Shown here: positions 27,449-35,735 of the stretch, piece after piece
Position numbering within the stretch: the first letter of the stretch is position 1
Layout of the letters: each line of letters starts with the position of its first letter
Source of the DNA: Bacteroidia bacterium
GTDB taxonomy: Bacteria > Bacteroidota > Bacteroidia > Cytophagales > Cyclobacteriaceae
Reading direction: 5' to 3'
Assembly (NCBI GenBank): GCA_030432655.1
Contig: JAUILA010000018.1
Coordinates: 1 to 64,000, forward strand
DNA: 64,000 nucleotides
Notes under the pieces: generated by a model
Databases searched by the model: none
What the model saw: the letters and a program-made list of their open reading frames with translations, nothing else
What the model was told of the DNA's origin: nothing
Position numbers and translations under genes: made by a program

Positions 27449-28030
27449 TTATTGCCCGGCCAGTCCGGAGATAAAGTCCCTTACCTTTTGATTATCGTAA
27501 TCGGCCATACCATGGTGCCGGGAGACAATTTTTCCGTTGCGGTCAATGATAAATGTACTCGGAAGCACATTGCTGATGAATTCGTCCGGGACGCTGTTGG
27601 CATAAAATACGGGAAGATCAAACTCTTTACGTTTCATAAAGTCTATGGTCTTCTGTGGGTCATCGTCACGGGAGATGATAACAAATACCACGTCATCGGA
27701 GGCGCTGTCCTCATATAAATTCTGAATTCCCGGCAGCTCCGCAATACATGGCGGACACCAGGTGGCAAAGAAATTAATAAAAACAACCTTATCCCGGAAT
27801 GCGCTGAATGATACGGGCTGACCTTCCTCGTCATACAATTGCCAGGTGTAATCAGCCGTCCCTAAATCAGTATTCTCCAAATCGGTATCAGGCTTAATAA
27901 TTCCTGTAGTAAGGATCATGCGCTGCATAAATGCAATGACGGGCCTGTGCAACCCGGTTACCCATAATATCCCGATGATGGCTATCGGTAATACCCATTC
28001 CTTCAGAAGAGACTTCGTTTTTTCATTCAT
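27449..28030 (-). CDS. TlpA-like membrane-anchored thioredoxin
   Basis: About 193 residues: one N-terminal membrane anchor (about 11-28), a short linker, then a thioredoxin-like domain with WCPPC at 91-95 facing the periplasm and the cis-proline region in VLPSTFIIDRNGKIV. Such proteins reduce disulfides in cytochrome c maturation or envelope proteins. ATG 28030 is used; GTG 28036 overlaps the -7 box. It converges on the sirtuin with a 2-base gap. Confidence 0.88.
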   Translation of the reverse strand: MNEKTKSLLKEWVLPIAIIGILWVTGLHRPVIAFMQRMILTTGIIKPDTDLENTDLGTADYTWQLYDEEGQPVSFSAFRDKVVFINFFATWCPPCIAELPGIQNLYEDSASDDVVFVIISRDDDPQKTIDFMKRKEFDLPVFYANSVPDEFISNVLPSTFIIDRNGKIVSRHHGMADYDNQKVRDFISGLAGQ

Positions 28031-28035
28031 GACCA

Positions 28036-28043
28036 CAAAACTA
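28036..28043 (-). promoter_or_regulatory. -7 box (TAGTTTTG) for tlpA-like gene
   Basis: Exact TAnnTTTG on the minus strand ending 5 bases before ATG 28030, consistent with a leaderless message. Confidence 0.5.
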
Positions 28044-28186
28044 ATAAAGTAAAACAGCTCTTATGTAACCAAGGTTTCATTGTCCCGTTTTCAGGATGGG
28101 TACAGGTTTTACACTGAGGCGGGTGCTGTTGAAGAATAGTAATTGTCTTTGATCAGGAATAGGTTCGTGCCTTTTACATTTTTTGA

Positions 28187-28194
28187 TATTTTTG
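28187..28194 (+). promoter_or_regulatory. -7 box (TATTTTTG) for tex
   Basis: Exact TAnnTTTG, 21 bases before ATG 28216. TTCG lies 19 bases upstream at 28164-28167, one mismatch from the -33 TTTG. Confidence 0.55.
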
Positions 28195-28215
28195 CGACCT
28201 TTCGAATACAGACAC

Positions 28216-30450
28216 ATGAACATATTCAATAAAATTGCCAGCGACCTTTCTGTAAGCACCAACCAGGTAAATGCCGTAATCAGGCTGCTTGACGAAGGGG
28301 GCACTATTCCATTCATTGCCCGTTACCGGAAAGAGGTTACCGGCAGTCTTGATGAGGTTGCTCTTACAGGTATCCGGGACAGGCTGGAACAACTTCGGGA
28401 ACTGGAAGCACGGAGGGAAGCTATTCTCAAGTCCATTGAAAAACAGGAAAAGCTTACCCCCGAACTTAAGGCGGAAATCGAGGCTGCCGAAACCATGACG
28501 CGTCTTGAGGATATTTACCTGCCTTATAAGCCAAAAAGAAAGACCCGTGCAACCACGGCCCGTGAAATGGGGCTGGAACCACTGGCAGAGGTAATTTTTA
28601 AGCAGAAGGACATGAATGCTGTGAATTCTGCCGCTGAATATATCGATGAGGAAAAGGGCGTTACGTCGGAAGAGGAAGCCCTGCAGGGAGCGCGGGACAT
28701 CATCGCGGAATGGGTAAATGAAGACGCCGCTGCCCGGGACCGTATCAGGAAACTGTTTAGTAGCAAAGCAATTATCAGTTCGAGGGTGATGTCGGGTAAA
28801 GAAAAAGAGGGGCAAAAATACCGGGATTATTTTGACTGGTCAGAACCGTTAAAGAATGTCCCGTCGCATCGTTTGCTGGCCATGAGACGGGGAGAAAAGG
28901 AGATGATCCTGGCGCTGTCAATAGCGCCGGACGAACAGGATGCAGTACGTCTGCTTGAAGAAATGTTCGTATCAGGATCAGGTGCCTCTGCCGAACAGGT
29001 TGAAATTGCTGTGAAGGATGCTTACAAACGACTGATGCAGCCAAGTCTCGAAACCGAAATGAGGATTGATTCCAAAAGCAGGGCCGACGAGGAGGCCATT
29101 GCCGTTTTTGCGGATAATATCCGGAAGCTCTTGCTTGCGGCACCTCTCGGACAGAAACGCGTGCTGGCCCTGGATCCTGGTTTCCGTACCGGTTGCAAGC
29201 TGGTTGTACTGGACGCCCAGGGTAAATTGCTGCATCATTCTGCCATATTTCCCAATCCGCCGCAAAACCAGACGTTGAAGGCGGGAGCGGAGGTCTCTCA
29301 GCTGGTTAAGGAATACAATGTTGAGGCAGTGGCGATCGGCAATGGTACAGCAAGCCGGGAGACAGAAGCCTTTGTAAGGTCATGCGGACTTCCTTCTGAT
29401 GTCCTGGTTGTGATGGTGAATGAAAGTGGAGCATCAATATATTCAGCCTCCGAAGTGGCCAGACAGGAATTTCCGGATCAGGATGTGACGGTTCGAGGGG
29501 CGGTATCGATTGGCAGGCGTCTGATGGATCCACTGGCTGAACTGGTAAAGATTGATCCGAAATCTATCGGGGTTGGCCAGTATCAGCACGATGTGGATCA
29601 GAATCAACTTAAAAAAGGACTGGATGATGTGGTAGTCAGCTGTGTGAATTCGGTGGGGGTGGAGCTGAACACGGCCAGCCGTGAATTATTATCCTATGTG
29701 GCCGGGCTGGGGCCTCAACTGGCGCAGAATATTGTTACCTATCGAAACGAAAAAGGGGCTTTTACCAACCGGGAGGCCTTGAAGAATGTTCCAAGACTGG
29801 GTGATAAGTCTTTCGAGCAGGCTGCAGGGTTTCTCCGGATAAAATCAGATAATCCGCTTGACAATACCGGCGTGCATCCCGAAAGCTATCCGGTGGTTGA
29901 AAAGATGGCGAAGGACCAGCAATGCACCGTTCAGGACCTGATCAGCAATAAAGAGCTTCGTGCTAAAATCAACCTGCGGGATTATACTACGGAGACCATA
30001 GGGTTGCCCACACTGGAAGACATTATGAAAGAACTGGCACAACCGGGAAGAGATCCGCGTGAAAAATTCGAGGCCTTCCGGTTTGAGGACTCTGTCCATG
30101 AGATCACTGACCTGAAAGTCGGCATGAAGCTTCCCGGGGTGGTTACCAACGTGACCAACTTCGGAGCATTTGTGGATATAGGAGTTCACCAGGACGGCCT
30201 GGTACATATAAGCCACCTGGCCGACAAGTTTGTGAAGAGTCCTGCGGAAATTGTTTCGGTTCAGCAGAAAGTGGAAGTGACCGTCACAGAAGTAGACGTG
30301 GACAGGAAGCGTATTGCACTTTCCATGAAAAAAGATCCGTTCGCAAAAGACCAGAAACCACAGCAGAAATCGAAGCTCCGCAGGAAGAGCAGTCCGGAAG
30401 GGGATATGCAGGAAAAATTAAAGAGACTGCAGGGTAAATTCGGCAAATAA
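28216..30450 (+). CDS. tex: Tex-family transcription accessory protein
   Basis: 744 residues in standard order: helical N-terminal region (GTIPFIARYRKEVTG, the Tex signature), YqgF/RNase H-like domain (RVLALDPGFRTGCKL near 320), helix-hairpin-helix repeats (GVELNTASRELLSYVAGLG, GDKSFEQAAGFLRI), and a C-terminal S1 RNA-binding domain (GVVTNVTNFGAFVDIGVHQDGL). Tex binds RNA and the elongation complex. A charged tail follows S1. The longer frame to 28183 would start upstream of the -7 box, so ATG 28216 is preferred. Confidence 0.95.
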   Translation: MNIFNKIASDLSVSTNQVNAVIRLLDEGGTIPFIARYRKEVTGSLDEVALTGIRDRLEQLRELEARREAILKSIEKQEKLTPELKAEIEAAETMTRLEDIYLPYKPKRKTRATTAREMGLEPLAEVIFKQKDMNAVNSAAEYIDEEKGVTSEEEALQGARDIIAEWVNEDAAARDRIRKLFSSKAIISSRVMSGKEKEGQKYRDYFDWSEPLKNVPSHRLLAMRRGEKEMILALSIAPDEQDAVRLLEEMFVSGSGASAEQVEIAVKDAYKRLMQPSLETEMRIDSKSRADEEAIAVFADNIRKLLLAAPLGQKRVLALDPGFRTGCKLVVLDAQGKLLHHSAIFPNPPQNQTLKAGAEVSQLVKEYNVEAVAIGNGTASRETEAFVRSCGLPSDVLVVMVNESGASIYSASEVARQEFPDQDVTVRGAVSIGRRLMDPLAELVKIDPKSIGVGQYQHDVDQNQLKKGLDDVVVSCVNSVGVELNTASRELLSYVAGLGPQLAQNIVTYRNEKGAFTNREALKNVPRLGDKSFEQAAGFLRIKSDNPLDNTGVHPESYPVVEKMAKDQQCTVQDLISNKELRAKINLRDYTTETIGLPTLEDIMKELAQPGRDPREKFEAFRFEDSVHEITDLKVGMKLPGVVTNVTNFGAFVDIGVHQDGLVHISHLADKFVKSPAEIVSVQQKVEVTVTEVDVDRKRIALSMKKDPFAKDQKPQQKSKLRRKSSPEGDMQEKLKRLQGKFGK

Positions 30451-30605
30451 TGAGAAAGAAGGAATGTCCTTCATGTGCTATGGAAATCGATGCAAAAGCG
30501 TCAACCTGCCCGGTTTGCGGCTATGAATTCACCGGTTTCTCACCCTGGATAAAATGGGTGGCTATCGGCCTGATCATACTTTTCCTGCTTTATATGATTT
30601 TATGA
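30450..30605 (+). CDS. 51-residue zinc-ribbon membrane protein
   Basis: The start overlaps the tex stop (TAATG), so it is translationally coupled to tex. Residues 6-9 (CPSC) and 20-23 (CPVC) form a small zinc ribbon; residues 34-51 are a single hydrophobic helix, giving a zinc knuckle tethered to the membrane. No function is known to me. The coupling, the two CxxC pairs and the clean membrane helix argue that it is a real gene despite its size. Confidence 0.65.
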   Translation: MRKKECPSCAMEIDAKASTCPVCGYEFTGFSPWIKWVAIGLIILFLLYMIL

Positions 30606-30609
30606 TCCT

Positions 30610-31062
30610 TTACCTGGATATTATTTTCTTCCAGTCAGAATAGCGAACGTCTATCCGCTGTTTCATATCATTATAATTCTCCCAGCTGTCGACCACATGA
30701 TAGATAGAAGGTAATTTCTTCACCAGGACCTCATCGTAATCGCGATGATACAGGCCACCGCCATAATAGTAATAGGTGAACATGTTGCCGTCTTTGTTAA
30801 ACAGTTCGTAGCCCAGGTAGCCATCCCAGATTTCACTCAGGATTGTACAGGAGATTTCCTTACGCCTGAAGCGCAGCATTTGCACTTCTGCTTCGTCCTC
30901 AAAATACTCGGAGAATAATTCCTTTTCAATGATCCACCCCAGGTACATCCCGATGTGCACATACGCCTGCTCAATTGGCAGCTTGTCTGGGAAATTTCCC
31001 AGGAAATGCGTTTTTGCACTGTCGTAAATTGTCTTTTGAATATCTGTCTTCTGTTCGCTCAT
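30610..31062 (-). CDS. DUF7832-like conserved hypothetical protein
   Basis: 150 residues, soluble, acidic and aromatic. The stretch FPDKLPIEQAYVHIGMYLGWIIEKELF resembles proteins in which a Pro-rich turn is followed by an H-I-G-M-x-L-x-W helix (DUF7832 group, recalled rather than checked). A Tyr-rich FTYYYYGGGLYHRDYDEVL follows. No catalytic motif, signal peptide or membrane helix is visible. It is 20 bases upstream of nothing related; the SpmAB-like gene lies on the same strand before it, so the two may be cotranscribed. Function unknown. Confidence 0.6.
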   Translation of the reverse strand: MSEQKTDIQKTIYDSAKTHFLGNFPDKLPIEQAYVHIGMYLGWIIEKELFSEYFEDEAEVQMLRFRRKEISCTILSEIWDGYLGYELFNKDGNMFTYYYYGGGLYHRDYDEVLVKKLPSIYHVVDSWENYNDMKQRIDVRYSDWKKIISR

Positions 31063-31082
31063 AGTTAAAAAATATTAATACC

Positions 31083-32315
31083 TTAATGAAAAAATAGGTA
31101 GCCAAAGAATATCCCGGCGATAATTCCTGCTATGTCTGCAATCAGACCGGCTTTAATAGCGTATCTCGTTTTCCGTATGCTGACTGAGCCAAAGTACACG
31201 GCAATGATGTAAAATGTTGTTTCGGTGGCACCTCTGAATATACTGGACATTCTCCCGACAAAGGTGTCAGGCCCTTGTGAATCCATAATTTCCAGCATCA
31301 TGCCGCGGGCTGTACCTCCGCTCAATGGTTTCATCAGGGCAACCGGCAGCGCATCTACAAAGTCAGTATTCACGCCAAGGAGCCCGATCACGTACCGCAT
31401 ACCATCAATCACATAGTCAAGCGCACCGCTGACGCGGAATAAGCCAATGGCAACGAGGAAAGCGACCAGGAAGGGTATGATCTTTACCGCAATGACGAAA
31501 CCTTCCTTAGCGCCTTCGATAAACGTATCGAATAAATTGATCTTTCGGATAAACCCGAGAACGAGGAATGAAATGATGATAGAAAATATGATCACATTGC
31601 CGGCTACGCGTGAGATAATGTTTACCTGTTCCTGCGGAATGGTGGTAAAATAATAGATCACCAGGGCAATGAAACCGGTCAACCCCAGCAGGTAGGCCAG
31701 GATTGTTCTGTCCAGCAGGTTAATTTTCTGATATATGGCAACGACAATCAGTCCGACGATGGTCGAACAAAATGTAGCCAGCAAAATGGGAAGAAAAACA
31801 TCTGTCGGATGCTCCGCCCCGACCAGGGACCTGTCTACCATGATGGTAAGGGGTATTATAGAGAGCCCGGAAGTGTTCAATACCAGGAACATGATCATGG
31901 CGTTTGACGCGGTATCCTTTTCCTTGTTGAGTTCCTGCATCTCCTGCATGGCTTTTAACCCGAGGGGCGTGGCGGCATTATCCAGGCCAAGCATGTTGGC
32001 GGAGAAGTTCATGATAATGGCGCCGTTGGCCGGGTGGTCTTTCGGTATTTCCGGAAAAAGCTTGGAAAAGAACGGACCAACGAGCCTGGAAAGAATTCTT
32101 ACCATTCCGCCTTCCTCACCAATTTTCATCAGTCCAAGCCACAAACCCATAATGCCTGTGAGTCCGATCGAGATTTCAAACCCAAGCTTCGCCATATCAA
32201 AAGTTGACTCCACAAGCGCGGGAAATATCTCATAATCCTGGAAAAAGATAAGCTTGACCAGGGCGGTGATAAACGCGATAATAAAAAATCCGAACCAGAT
32301 ATAATTGAGGGCCAT
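31083..32315 (-). CDS. SpmA-SpmB fused nucleoside-recognition (Gate) membrane protein
   Basis: 410 residues, about ten membrane segments. Two Gate domains are joined head to tail: the first (about 45-170) has MNFSANMLGLDNAATPLGLKAM as in SpmA, the second (about 270-405) has LMKPLSGGTARGMMLE and FRGATETTFYIIAVYFG as in SpmB. In Bacillus the separate proteins help spore core dehydration; in non-sporulating Bacteroidota the fused form has no assigned transport substrate. Clear gene; role unknown. Confidence 0.88.
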   Translation of the reverse strand: MALNYIWFGFFIIAFITALVKLIFFQDYEIFPALVESTFDMAKLGFEISIGLTGIMGLWLGLMKIGEEGGMVRILSRLVGPFFSKLFPEIPKDHPANGAIIMNFSANMLGLDNAATPLGLKAMQEMQELNKEKDTASNAMIMFLVLNTSGLSIIPLTIMVDRSLVGAEHPTDVFLPILLATFCSTIVGLIVVAIYQKINLLDRTILAYLLGLTGFIALVIYYFTTIPQEQVNIISRVAGNVIIFSIIISFLVLGFIRKINLFDTFIEGAKEGFVIAVKIIPFLVAFLVAIGLFRVSGALDYVIDGMRYVIGLLGVNTDFVDALPVALMKPLSGGTARGMMLEIMDSQGPDTFVGRMSSIFRGATETTFYIIAVYFGSVSIRKTRYAIKAGLIADIAGIIAGIFFGYLFFH

Positions 32316-32419
32316 AAGAGGTACCTAGCGTAAAAAATTGTTATCCTCAGTTCTATGCAATTAGTTCTTTTTTAGGGCAATAGACAACAAAATGTAGTAA
32401 AATATGCGGTTTTCAATCA

Positions 32420-33118
32420 TTAGCTGTGCAATAGGGCCAGGGTATGGCAGGCAACCAGACCGGCAGTTTCTGTCCTTAACCGGCTGTTACCCAGGGAAGT
32501 GGGGGTGTATCCTTTGTCCTGCGCCTGCTGGATTTCTTCCGGGGAAAAGTCGCCTTCCGGACCAATAAGGACGATGTAATCCGAGTTTGGTTTTGTTTCT
32601 TTTAGATGCGGAGAATCCAGGGAGGCAGGTACATAGGCGATGTGTTTTATCAGGCCGTTTCCGGGGTTGCTAATGAAATCAGGAAAGGGGGTGAGAGAAT
32701 TAATTTTTGTTGCATATGCCCTGCCTGACTGCTTCATTGCGGCAATGGCTTTTTTCTCAAGGCGGTCATACCGGAGTCGTGTTCGTTCTGAATTCCCGCA
32801 TTGGAGAAAGGTGATCTGGTGGAGTCCGATCTCCACACACTTCTCAATCATCCACTCCATACGATCAATATTCTTGGTTGGAGCAATGGCCAGGTGAAGC
32901 GAGTAGGGGTCAGGTGCCTTCCGGTGAATTTCCTCAACGGAATATTTACATTTCTTCGGGTGAGCCTCTTCAATTACGGCATCGAAAAACGTGCCTTTTC
33001 CATCCATGATACGGATTCTGTCTCCGTTGCGCTGACGAAGAACCCGGACACAGTGGATACTTTCCTCCTCGGAAAGGAAGTGATCCCCGGTGGCCGCATC
33101 AGGATCATAGAATGTCAT
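32420..33118 (-). CDS. rsmE: 16S rRNA m3U1498 methyltransferase
   Basis: SPOUT methyltransferase of 232 residues. An N-terminal PUA-like part (HCVRVLRQRNGDRIRIMDGKG) precedes the knotted SAM site: IVLIGPEGDFSPEE and SLGNSRLRTETAGLVACHTLALLH. It modifies U1498 of 16S rRNA. It begins one base after the stop of the acyl-CoA-binding protein gene, giving an operon citrate synthase - ACBP - rsmE, although hairpins separate the first two. Confidence 0.95.
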   Translation of the reverse strand: MTFYDPDAATGDHFLSEEESIHCVRVLRQRNGDRIRIMDGKGTFFDAVIEEAHPKKCKYSVEEIHRKAPDPYSLHLAIAPTKNIDRMEWMIEKCVEIGLHQITFLQCGNSERTRLRYDRLEKKAIAAMKQSGRAYATKINSLTPFPDFISNPGNGLIKHIAYVPASLDSPHLKETKPNSDYIVLIGPEGDFSPEEIQQAQDKGYTPTSLGNSRLRTETAGLVACHTLALLHS

Positions 33119-33119
33119 A

Positions 33120-33389
33120 TCATCCCTGGCCGTATTTGGCGGTGAGTTCGTCTACAAAAGCGACATATTCTTCAGCGGCCTGTTCCTTTGATTTGCCTTC
33201 CTGGTTTTTCCAGGCGTCAAATTTCGCAATGGCCTTAAAATCAAATCCACCGGGTCTTTCTCCGCTGATATCGCCTTCGGTGGCCTGTTTGTAAAGGGCG
33301 TAGAGTTTGAGTAATTCGTCGTTTGCAGGGCGTTGGGTAAGTTCTCTTGACTTCGCAGCCGCAGCCTCTAATTTCTGATTATCTGTCAT
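33120..33389 (-). CDS. Acyl-CoA-binding protein
   Basis: 89 residues, the full length of the ACBP four-helix domain. Signature positions are present: LKLYALYKQATEGDI, then ERPGGFDFKAIAKFDAWKNQEGKSKEQAAEEYV with the conserved Lys, Trp and Tyr that hold CoA. It buffers and carries acyl-CoA in the cytosol. It is common in eukaryotes and patchy in bacteria. Its neighbours are citrate synthase upstream and rsmE downstream. Confidence 0.92.
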   Translation of the reverse strand: MTDNQKLEAAAAKSRELTQRPANDELLKLYALYKQATEGDISGERPGGFDFKAIAKFDAWKNQEGKSKEQAAEEYVAFVDELTAKYGQG

Positions 33390-33444
33390 GGTCTGATTAT
33401 GGTATTATATGATTGCCGGACGGACGGGCAACCTGGCGGGAAGT

Positions 33445-33503
33445 ACAACGTCAGCGTTGTTCCCCGGGTAAAATGATGGTCACAATCCAGTGACTGTGAC
33501 CAT
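33445..33503 (-). terminator. Two tandem hairpins after citrate synthase
   Basis: Hairpin A: ACAACG/CGTTGT with loop TCAG (33445-33460). Hairpin B: perfect 9-base stem ATGGTCACA/TGTGACCAT with a 10-base loop (33476-33503). They lie between gltA and the ACBP gene on the minus strand. The T-run after B is short, so they may reduce rather than end transcription or protect the gltA 3' end. Confidence 0.5.
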
Positions 33504-33512
33504 ACTACTATT

Positions 33513-34799
33513 TTAACGATCTTCAGGTGAAACGTACGGGCGTGCATTTTCGCCAACGTAGATCTGCCTCGGACGACCGATTGGTTCATTATTCTCCCGC
33601 ATTTCTTTCCATTGGGCAATCCACCCGGGCAGACGACCCAGGGCAAACATAACGGTAAACATATCTACAGGAATGCCGAGTGCACGGTAGATGATACCGC
33701 TGTAAAAGTCAACATTCGGATAAAGCTTGCGATCAACAAAATACTGATCACTGAGGGCCTCCTGTTCCAGTCCTTTGGCAATATCCAGCACAGGATCCTG
33801 AACGCCCAGCTTGTCGAGTACATCGTCTGCGGCCTTTTTAATGATCTTCGCCCGCGGATCGAAATTCTTGTAGACGCGGTGACCAAATCCCATCAGACGG
33901 AAGGGATCATCCTTGTCCTTGGCCTTTGACATCCATTTTTTGGTATCGCCTCCGTCCTTCTTAATGTTTTCGAGCATTTCAATTACCGCCGAATTCGCAC
34001 CTCCGTGCAGGGGTCCCCAAAGTGCATTGATTCCCGCGGAGATTGACGCGTAAAGGCTGGCCTGGGAGGAACCTACGATCCTTACTGTGCTGGTTGAGCA
34101 GTTCTGCTCGTGGTCAGCATGGAGAATAAGTAACTTGTCCAGGGCATTGGCCACAACCGGATCAACTTCGTATTCTTCCGCGGGCAGGGCAAACATCATT
34201 TTCAGGAAATTAGAGCAGTAGTCCAGCCTGTTGTCAGGGTAATTAACCGGATGCCCCACTTCATTCTTGTAAGCCCAGGCCGCAAAGGTTGGCATTTTGG
34301 CGAGGATCCTGATGATACTCAGGTTCACCTCATCGCCCGAACGGTTGGGATCAAGTGACTCCGGATAAAAAGCAGTCAGGGCCGTTACCAGGGAAGACAG
34401 AACTCCCATGGGATGGGCGTTTGAAGGAAAACCTTCAAGAATTTTCTTAATATCCTCATGAACGAGCGTATGGGTCTTAATGTCCGTTTTGAAGGTGTTG
34501 AGTGCATCCACCGAAGGCAGCTCACCATAAATCAGGAGATAGGCTACTTCGATAAAGGTGGAGTTTTCTGCCAGGTCTTCAATGCTGTATCCGCGGTAAC
34601 GCAGGATCCCTTTTTCCCCGTTAAGAAAAGTGATTGCACTTTTGGTGGATCCTGTATTTTTAAATCCCGGATCCAGGGTGATGATTCCTGTCGAACCACG
34701 CAATTTGCCGATATCTATTCCTTGTTCACCTTCGGAACCTTCAACAATGGGTAATTCATATGAATTTTCGCCGATTTTAATTTCCGCTTTCTGGGCCAT
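33513..34799 (-). CDS. gltA: Citrate synthase
   Basis: Type II citrate synthase, 428 residues. It has the short N-terminal beta domain (EGSEGEQGIDIGKLR), then the helical core with HADHEQNCSTSTVR, ALWGPLHGGANSAV (catalytic histidine region) and GFGHRVYKNFDPRA (second histidine and acid region). It condenses oxaloacetate and acetyl-CoA. Aconitase of the same cycle is at 41.9 kb. The 85-base gap downstream of prohibitin shows no exact -7 box. Confidence 0.97.
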   Translation of the reverse strand: MAQKAEIKIGENSYELPIVEGSEGEQGIDIGKLRGSTGIITLDPGFKNTGSTKSAITFLNGEKGILRYRGYSIEDLAENSTFIEVAYLLIYGELPSVDALNTFKTDIKTHTLVHEDIKKILEGFPSNAHPMGVLSSLVTALTAFYPESLDPNRSGDEVNLSIIRILAKMPTFAAWAYKNEVGHPVNYPDNRLDYCSNFLKMMFALPAEEYEVDPVVANALDKLLILHADHEQNCSTSTVRIVGSSQASLYASISAGINALWGPLHGGANSAVIEMLENIKKDGGDTKKWMSKAKDKDDPFRLMGFGHRVYKNFDPRAKIIKKAADDVLDKLGVQDPVLDIAKGLEQEALSDQYFVDRKLYPNVDFYSGIIYRALGIPVDMFTVMFALGRLPGWIAQWKEMRENNEPIGRPRQIYVGENARPYVSPEDR

Positions 34800-34884
34800 A
34801 CTATTTTATAAGATTTTAGGTGTTCTTCGTTAGGAATCGTGAAATTACTTAAAAAGGGCTTCAAAAAAAAGTACCAATGTTACA

Positions 34885-35703
34885 CTAGTTTCCGCCCAGG
34901 ATTAGCGGTAATCCGTCTTCACCACTACCTACAACGATGACTTTACTGTTGGGTGACTTGGACAGCTCAAGGGTGGCTTCGATCCCGCGCATTTTAAGTA
35001 ACCTGTCGGTAAGTGAATTGTTTACAATGTTATTTGCCTGGGCTTCCCCTTCGGCGGCAATTCGTTTTCTCTCCGCTTCACTCTTTTCTTTTTCCAGCCT
35101 GAACTGGTAGGCAAGCGCTTCCTGTTCCTGCTTCAGCTTGTTTTCAATTGCGGCCTTGATCTGTTCCGGAAGATTAATGGACCTGATCAGCAGCGTCTTC
35201 ATTTCAATGTTATTGCTGCCAAGCGAATTGGCCGTTTCCTGTTTGATGGAAGTTTCTACCTCTCCCCGCATGGTTGAATAAATTTCTTCGGCGGTAAAAC
35301 GCCCCATTACCTGTCTCACTGAAGACCTCACTTCGGGTATAACCAGCGAGTTCTCATAATTCTTACCAAAATTCTCGTGAAGAAAGCCTATTTCCTCGTA
35401 AATAGGATTGTAACGCAGCGTTACGTCGACGTTTAATGATAATCCGTTCTTGTCCAGCACGTCCATGGATTCCTCAACAGATTTCTCCTTGACATCATAT
35501 ACGTACAACGTATTCCATGGCGCTTTGAAGTTAAAGCCCTGGTCAATCACATTGTCCTTGTCCAGACCTCCGGCGAATTTTTTAAAGATGACCGCCCGTT
35601 CCCCTGGTTCGATCGTGTAGAATATACTTGTAGAGAATGCCAGTAATACAAAAATTGCCACCACGGCAACAATGACTATCACAACAGTTCTTCTGTTTTC
35701 CAT
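34885..35703 (-). CDS. Prohibitin-like SPFH/Band 7 protein
   Basis: 272 residues: one N-terminal membrane helix (about 7-28), an SPFH domain (about 30-190, GERAVIFKKFAGG and VRSSVRQVMGRFTAEEIYS), a charged coiled coil (EQEALAYQFRLEKEKSEAERKRIAAEG) and a Gly-rich end. Such proteins form ring or cage assemblies around membrane proteases. It follows the TPR gene by 32 bases on the same strand and is probably cotranscribed with it. Confidence 0.92.
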   Translation of the reverse strand: MENRRTVVIVIVAVVAIFVLLAFSTSIFYTIEPGERAVIFKKFAGGLDKDNVIDQGFNFKAPWNTLYVYDVKEKSVEESMDVLDKNGLSLNVDVTLRYNPIYEEIGFLHENFGKNYENSLVIPEVRSSVRQVMGRFTAEEIYSTMRGEVETSIKQETANSLGSNNIEMKTLLIRSINLPEQIKAAIENKLKQEQEALAYQFRLEKEKSEAERKRIAAEGEAQANNIVNNSLTDRLLKMRGIEATLELSKSPNSKVIVVGSGEDGLPLILGGN

Positions 35704-35735
35704 AATGAGTTGTTATTTAGCAGTGTAAAAATTTC

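Noticed and set aside
33386-33646. 86-codon minus-strand frame across the gltA end
   Set aside because: It is an out-of-frame reading of the gltA C-terminus and the hairpin gap.
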